41,372 nucleotides of DNA from contig JAEUQF010000145.1 in NCBI GenBank assembly GCA_016789745.1, positions 1 through 41,372 on the forward strand. Direction: 5' to 3'. The first letter of the stretch is position 1, and every line of letters begins with the position of its first letter. Position numbers and translations under genes: made by a program. Under the pieces are notes generated by a model. It searched no databases and was not told where the DNA came from. It worked only from the letters and a program-made list of their open reading frames with translations. This DNA comes from Bryobacterales bacterium (GTDB taxonomy: Bacteria > Acidobacteriota > Terriglobia > Bryobacterales > Bryobacteraceae). Shown here piece after piece: positions 39,429 to 41,372 of this stretch.

Positions 39429-40751
39429 GTGAAAGCCATTCAAAAGATACTATTGGGGGCGCTGTGTGCGTCGCCCATCCTGCTATTTGCATTTAGCGAC
39501 GGCCCGGTGACGCAACGCACGGGAGCTCCGGCCGACGGCGGGCTGGACTGTTCGGCATGCCATCGGGGCGCGACGGTGAATGACGGCCGCGGGGCACTGC
39601 GAATTCTGGTGCAGCCTTACGTGCCGGGGGTGCGGCAGACGATTACGGTGCGGTTGGAGCATCCGGAGGCGCAGCGCTGGGGCTTCCAGTTGACGGCGCG
39701 TTTGGAAAGCGATCAGACCAAGCCGGCGGGGGTGCTGCATCCGAACGACGAAGTAAAGGTGCGGTGTGGCGCGGCACCGGGAACCGACGGCCCGTGCGGG
39801 GCGGGCGTTGCGCAATTTGCCGAGCACATCCGTACGTCCACTGGAGCCGGGACCGGGACGGGCCGGTCGTGGACGTTTGACTGGACGCCGCCGGAAACGA
39901 ACGTGGGCCCGGTGGTGTTTTACGCGGCGGGGAATGCCGCCAATAACAACAACAACAACCAGGGCGACTTCATTTACACGAACAATGTGACCACCAGCCC
40001 GAATGCGGCTGGCGGCCCGCGTCCGGCGATTACGCGCGGCGGCGTGGCCGATGCGTTCAACTACCAGACGACGTTTGCCAACAACTCATGGATCACGATT
40101 GTGGGGACGAATCTGGCGCCAGCAACGCGTACGTGGGAAGATGCGATTCAGGGCGATCAGTTGCCGACGACGCTGTCGGGCGTGCAGGTGAAGGTGAACA
40201 ACAAGCTGGCCCCGATCTATTTCATCAGCCCGACGCAGATTAACGCGTTGGCGCCGACCGACGATGCGGTGGGCGATGTAAACGTGGTGGTGACCACCGC
40301 CGCGGGCGATTCCGAGGCGCTGGTGATCCGCCGGGCAGCGAATGCGCCGGCGTTCTTTGCGCCGTTCGCGCAAGGTGGCCGGTTGTTTGTGACGGCCGTG
40401 GCCACGGGGTCAGGTACGACGTATCTGGGCAAGGTAGGCACGGATCCTCGGGTGACGCGGGCGGCGCGGCGTGGTGAGACGATTCAGCTGTACGGCAGCG
40501 GTTTCGGGGCGGTGACGCCGGTGGTCACGGCCGAGCGGCTGTTCCAGGGCGCGCCGGCGTTGAACACGGCGCCGACGATCCGGTTAGGGGAATCGGTGCT
40601 GACGATTGCGGGCAACGGCAACCTGGTGGGGCCGGGGCTGTATCAGTTCAATGTGACGATTCCGGCCTCGGCGGCGACGGGTGACCTGCCGCTGGTGGCG
40701 ACGGTGGGCGGCGTCAGCTCACCGAACACGGTGTTTCTGACCGTGGAATAA
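39429..40751 (+). CDS. secreted protein with CxxCH motif and TIGR03437 C-terminal domain (second of a pair)
   Basis: The GTG at 39429 is five bases after AAGGGG (39418-39423). The 440-residue protein has a signal peptide (KAIQKILLGALCASPILLFA), then TGAPADGGLDCSACHRG with Cys41, Cys44 and His45, a standard CxxCH haem-c motif. The Reelin-like beta domain (~50-195; WGFQLTARLES; SWTFDWTPPETN; VVFYAAGNAANN) and TIGR03437 domain (~205-440; NSWITIVGTNLA; IYFISPTQINALAPTD; IQLYGSGFGAVTPV; PGLYQFNVTIP) match the preceding protein in order and wording, so the pair arose by tandem duplication. Expected location is periplasmic or extracellular. Function is unknown; a one-haem electron-carrier or surface-binding role is possible. 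A structured RNA lies upstream and a terminator downstream. Confidence 0.87.
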   Translation: MKAIQKILLGALCASPILLFAFSDGPVTQRTGAPADGGLDCSACHRGATVNDGRGALRILVQPYVPGVRQTITVRLEHPEAQRWGFQLTARLESDQTKPAGVLHPNDEVKVRCGAAPGTDGPCGAGVAQFAEHIRTSTGAGTGTGRSWTFDWTPPETNVGPVVFYAAGNAANNNNNNQGDFIYTNNVTTSPNAAGGPRPAITRGGVADAFNYQTTFANNSWITIVGTNLAPATRTWEDAIQGDQLPTTLSGVQVKVNNKLAPIYFISPTQINALAPTDDAVGDVNVVVTTAAGDSEALVIRRAANAPAFFAPFAQGGRLFVTAVATGSGTTYLGKVGTDPRVTRAARRGETIQLYGSGFGAVTPVVTAERLFQGAPALNTAPTIRLGESVLTIAGNGNLVGPGLYQFNVTIPASAATGDLPLVATVGGVSSPNTVFLTVE

Positions 40752-40761
40752 CGAAGTCGGA

Positions 40762-40794
40762 GGAAGGGCGGCGCAGGTTGCCGCTCTTCCTTTT
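40762..40794 (+). terminator. rho-independent terminator
   Basis: GGAAGGGCGGC (40762-40772) pairs with GCCGCTCTTCC (40780-40790) with one G-U pair, followed by TTTT. It lies 10 bases after the second CxxCH-protein stop. Confidence 0.8.
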
Positions 40795-41258
40795 ACCGGT
40801 TGGCTGTTCGTCCAGGCGGATTGGGGCCTGGGCATTCAGACCGCCATGGATACGTAACCAGCCCTCCCTGCCCGCTGTTCTTTCCTCCTCCTCCCCGCCA
40901 TTTCGGACTTCCTCTCCTGGCAGGCTGCGGAAAAAGCCCTCAGAAAGTGCGTAGGACGCTTGGCAACCGCTCCGTTGAAGACGCACTACCCAAAAGTTTC
41001 TCGCCCCTCCTTCGCCGAGGCTTCGGCGGGCCAGGCAAGCTCACCAATCTCGCCAACAAGACAGCCAAACAATAGAGAGAAGGGCCAGCCCGCGTCTTCC
41101 TGGTTATGGGCGGTCCGGAGGGCCTGGGTACTCCCTGGCGGTCGCGGTTCTATAACGGAATAAATGACTTACAGAGATACGCGCGTCTAAAGGCGGGCTT
41201 CTTTCGCAGGCCCTCAGCGATGAATGAAAAACATCTCTGGGCCGCCGATGAACGCAGA
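40795..41258. other. intergenic region without a credible gene
   Basis: Between the terminator and the proposed intron, short open frames on both strands show no family resemblance or ribosome sites. The region holds the dispersed repeats annotated separately. Its last bases, GCCGATGAACGCAGA, resemble another widespread bacterial intergenic repeat and would form the 5' exon of the proposed intron. Confidence 0.5.
40999..41133. repeat. dispersed repeat block, second copy
   Basis: Bases 40999-41060 share the CCTTCGCCGAGGCTTCGGCGG core and flanks with 33218-33277, and 41071-41133 share AGAGAGAAG, CCTGGTTATGGGC and the closing TACTC with 33410-33470. The middle sub-block seen in the first copy, with the CGCAGAG repeat, is missing here. 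Confidence 0.65.
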
Positions 41259-41372
41259 GTGCGCCGGGATAAACCGGCATGGAGTAGGGAATGAAAGAGT
41301 CCTACAGGAAAGGAATAGCGAACCATGCTGACCCCGAGTCATGCACTTGTCATCGTAAGGTGGCAGGCGAAG
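41259..41372 (+). mobile_element. 5' end of a group II intron, cut by the window edge
   Basis: GTGCGCC at 41259 matches the conserved GUGCG start of bacterial group II introns, and GCCGG/CCGGC (41263-41267 with 41274-41278) can form the first domain I stem. The following frame from ATG 41291 reads MKESYRKGIANHADPESC. I recall near-identical translations (MKESYxxGIAxHxGPESC) as spurious peptides from domain I of bacterial group II introns upstream of their reverse transcriptase. The catalytic domains V/VI and the reverse-transcriptase gene would lie beyond the window, so the identification is not proven. Confidence 0.6.

Noticed and set aside
40800..41163. Small genes of 67-91 codons after the terminator
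   Set aside because: No ribosome sites or recognisable families, and they overlap dispersed repeats.

Overview
The window looks like chromosomal DNA of an Acidobacteriota member of the Solibacter/Bryobacter type. Three things point there: four Oar-like TonB-dependent outer-membrane receptors with an N-terminal carboxypeptidase-regulatory-like domain (one cut by the left edge); two adjacent secreted proteins with the C-terminal domain known as TIGR03437, first described in Solibacter; and high GC with several dispersed intergenic repeats. No rRNA, tRNA or CRISPR array was seen.

Layout. 1-5.0 kb (mostly +): end of a TonB receptor, a novel-looking membrane/beta-trefoil protein, an uncharacterised KSTGPRT-type protein, cysS, and a PLP-dependent Cys/Met enzyme that overlaps cysS. 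5.1-8.2 kb (-): a frameshifted secreted alpha/alpha-barrel protein, a lipoprotein prolyl isomerase and a Uma2-type nuclease-fold protein. 8.4-15.1 kb (+): a frameshifted haem-sensor chemotaxis receptor, a TonB receptor and a secreted FAD oxidoreductase. 15.1-21.6 kb (-): a tight run of a TIGR00300 (LOR/SDH) enzyme, queF, a coiled-coil methyltransferase and a GH63-like glucosidase, followed by a PEP-CTERM protein. 21.7-29.5 kb (+): two TonB receptors and a formylglycine-type sulfatase in one apparent operon. 29.6-32.7 kb (-): a ClpS-like adaptor and a large secreted PHP-like protein. 32.7-37.8 kb: two DinB-superfamily proteins, uvrA and divergent mutY. 37.9-40.8 kb (+): tandem secreted CxxCH/TIGR03437 proteins. 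The last 0.6 kb holds a terminator, dispersed repeats and what appears to be the 5' end of a group II intron.

How it fits together. Much of the content serves uptake and processing of complex organic matter: outer-membrane receptors, each of two sets in an operon with a secreted enzyme (FAD oxidoreductase, sulfatase), plus a GH63-like glucosidase and a PEP-CTERM surface protein. Housekeeping genes (cysS, queF, uvrA, mutY) lie between these. Plus-strand composition changes from C-rich on the left to G-rich on the right regardless of gene direction, which suggests a replication-strand switch of origin polarity near 9-13 kb.

Main points for a second look: the Gly-zipper plus fascin-like trefoil protein, the structured leader before the second CxxCH protein, a palindromic repeat read in frame inside the methyltransferase, the degenerate ClpS pocket, two one-base frameshifts in neighbouring genes, the skew switch, and the group II intron boundary at the right edge.
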